A DNA stretch of 6,456 nt from Gammaproteobacteria bacterium (GTDB taxonomy: Bacteria > Pseudomonadota > Gammaproteobacteria > Chromatiales > Chromatiaceae): positions 1 to 6,456 of the forward strand of contig SBFV01000452.1 in NCBI GenBank assembly GCA_006227775.1, given 5' to 3'. Below the pieces are notes generated by a model, which was given only the letters and a program-made list of their open reading frames with translations, made no database searches and was not told where the DNA came from. Shown here one piece after another: positions 6,118 to 6,456 of this stretch. Numbering within the stretch: the stretch's first letter is position 1; each line of letters begins with the position of its first letter. The position numbers and the translations under genes were made by a program.

Positions 6118-6289
6118 GGCCTTCGTCGCCAGCCTGGTGATCTTCGCCGTCCTCGTCGGCTGGGTGTGGGTCCAGCGGAGTTACGCCGCCTTCGCCCAGC
6201 GTAATCCCCAACTCGGCCCCTTCCGCTCCCCGGACGGCGGCTGCGGCGGCGGCTGTGCCTGCAAGGCCGGCCACTGTGAGCCGCGCTGA
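6110..6289 (+). CDS. Small membrane-anchored Cys-rich protein downstream of rnfA (candidate Rnf maturation factor)
   Basis: From ATG 6110 this gives 59 residues. An N-terminal hydrophobic helix at about 4-21 (AFVASLVIFAVLVGWVWV) is followed by a short polar linker and a C-terminal tail with four cysteines in the pattern C-x3-C-x-C-x4-C (Cys45, 49, 51, 56) plus His55. The architecture, one helix plus a small Cys cluster, recalls NqrM (DUF539), which is needed to insert iron into the NqrD/NqrE pair of Na+-NQR. RnfE and RnfA are homologues of NqrD and NqrE. It also resembles FeoB-associated Cys-rich membrane proteins, and I cannot claim homology by eye. A TTG at 6089 would add seven residues; ATG is preferred, although its ribosome binding site (AGGT near 6097) is weak. 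A role in metal delivery to RnfA/RnfE is inference from architecture and position. Confidence 0.7.
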   Translation: MLRAFVASLVIFAVLVGWVWVQRSYAAFAQRNPQLGPFRSPDGGCGGGCACKAGHCEPR

Positions 6290-6397
6290 TCGCCCCCTTT
6301 ACCATGCTAGCCCGTTACCGCCAATCCCCCATGTCCATCATTTGCCGAGTACCCGCTGGTCCAAGACTGGCCGGGTTGGCAGCCTCACTGAAACTCT

Positions 6398-6404
6398 GAA
6401 GGAG
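6398..6404 (+). promoter_or_regulatory. Ribosome binding site for the gene entering the right edge
   Basis: GAAGGAG is placed eight bases before ATG 6413. It is the best-formed Shine-Dalgarno after the rnfG one, and it supports a real gene start although only 14 codons are visible. Confidence 0.75.
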
Positions 6405-6412
6405 CCCGCAAC

Positions 6413-6456
6413 ATGAGCGAACTCGAACCCCCCATCGGTCCCACCGTCGCGGCCCA
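6413..6456 (+). CDS. Start of an unidentified gene, cut by the window end
   Basis: Only the first 14 residues are visible (MSELEPPIGPTVAA), so the product cannot be named. The start is hydrophilic and proline-containing. It lacks the immediate membrane helix typical of RnfB, so there is no evidence that this is the missing rnfB. It follows the Cys-rich gene by 123 bases on the same strand and could be in the same transcription unit; no terminator-like hairpin with a T-run is seen in that gap. Confidence 0.6.
   Translation, partial: MSELEPPIGPTVAA

Noticed and set aside
6366..6382. TGGCC...TGGCA stretch resembling a -24/-12 promoter before the last gene
   Set aside because: The GG and GC are eight bases apart; the required spacing is ten.
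6304..6399. 31-codon frame in the gap before the last gene
   Set aside because: It has no ribosome binding site and no overlap with its neighbours, so it is most simply a chance frame.
1..6456. CRISPR array, tRNA or rRNA gene, transposase, phage gene
   Set aside because: No regularly spaced repeats, cloverleaf-like segment or rRNA-like stretch was seen, and no protein resembles a transposase, integrase or phage product.

Overview
The window is a chromosomal segment of a GC-rich bacterium (about two-thirds G+C by eye). It holds most of an Rnf operon, which encodes the ion-translocating ferredoxin:NAD+ oxidoreductase. The proteins resemble gammaproteobacterial Rnf/Rsx subunits; RnfA in particular is close to E. 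coli RsxA. The genes are in the CDGEA order familiar from acetogen and clostridial clusters. The base composition, the protein style and the large pyruvate:ferredoxin-oxidoreductase-type gene upstream suggest a purple sulfur bacterium (Chromatiaceae) or a relative. That placement is inference, because no rRNA or marker gene is present.

Layout: 1-1109 is the 3' end of a large thiamine-diphosphate-dependent 2-oxoacid:ferredoxin oxidoreductase gene (PFOR/NifJ type). A glycine/alanine-rich linker and a terminal ferredoxin-like domain are fused to it. 1110-1370 is a repeat-rich spacer with a C/G-rich hairpin element, a fragment of the same motif, and a 14-bp perfect inverted repeat. 1371-6020 carries rnfC, rnfD, rnfG, rnfE and rnfA, all on the + strand. 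A second C/G-rich hairpin, in the opposite orientation, lies between rnfG and rnfE. 6110-6289 encodes a 59-residue membrane-anchored protein with a Cys-rich tail. At 6413 a new gene with a good ribosome binding site begins and runs off the window.

How the genes fit together: the oxidoreductase makes or uses reduced ferredoxin at the expense of a 2-oxoacid. Rnf exchanges electrons between ferredoxin and NAD(H) while moving Na+ or H+ across the inner membrane. In phototrophs and diazotrophs Rnf is usually thought to run toward ferredoxin reduction, for example for nitrogenase. RnfC is the NADH/FMN/Fe-S subunit. RnfD and RnfG carry the covalent-FMN motifs. RnfA and RnfE are the paired six-helix subunits whose cysteines hold an intramembrane Fe-S centre. 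rnfB, the ferredoxin-facing Fe-S subunit, is not in this window and is missing from its usual place beside rnfA.

The points most worth following are the Cys-rich mini-protein after rnfA, a candidate counterpart of the Na+-NQR maturation factor NqrM; the oxidoreductase-ferredoxin fusion beside Rnf; and short reading frames that bridge the rnfG-rnfE and rnfA-mini-protein gaps with start/stop overlaps suggestive of translational coupling.
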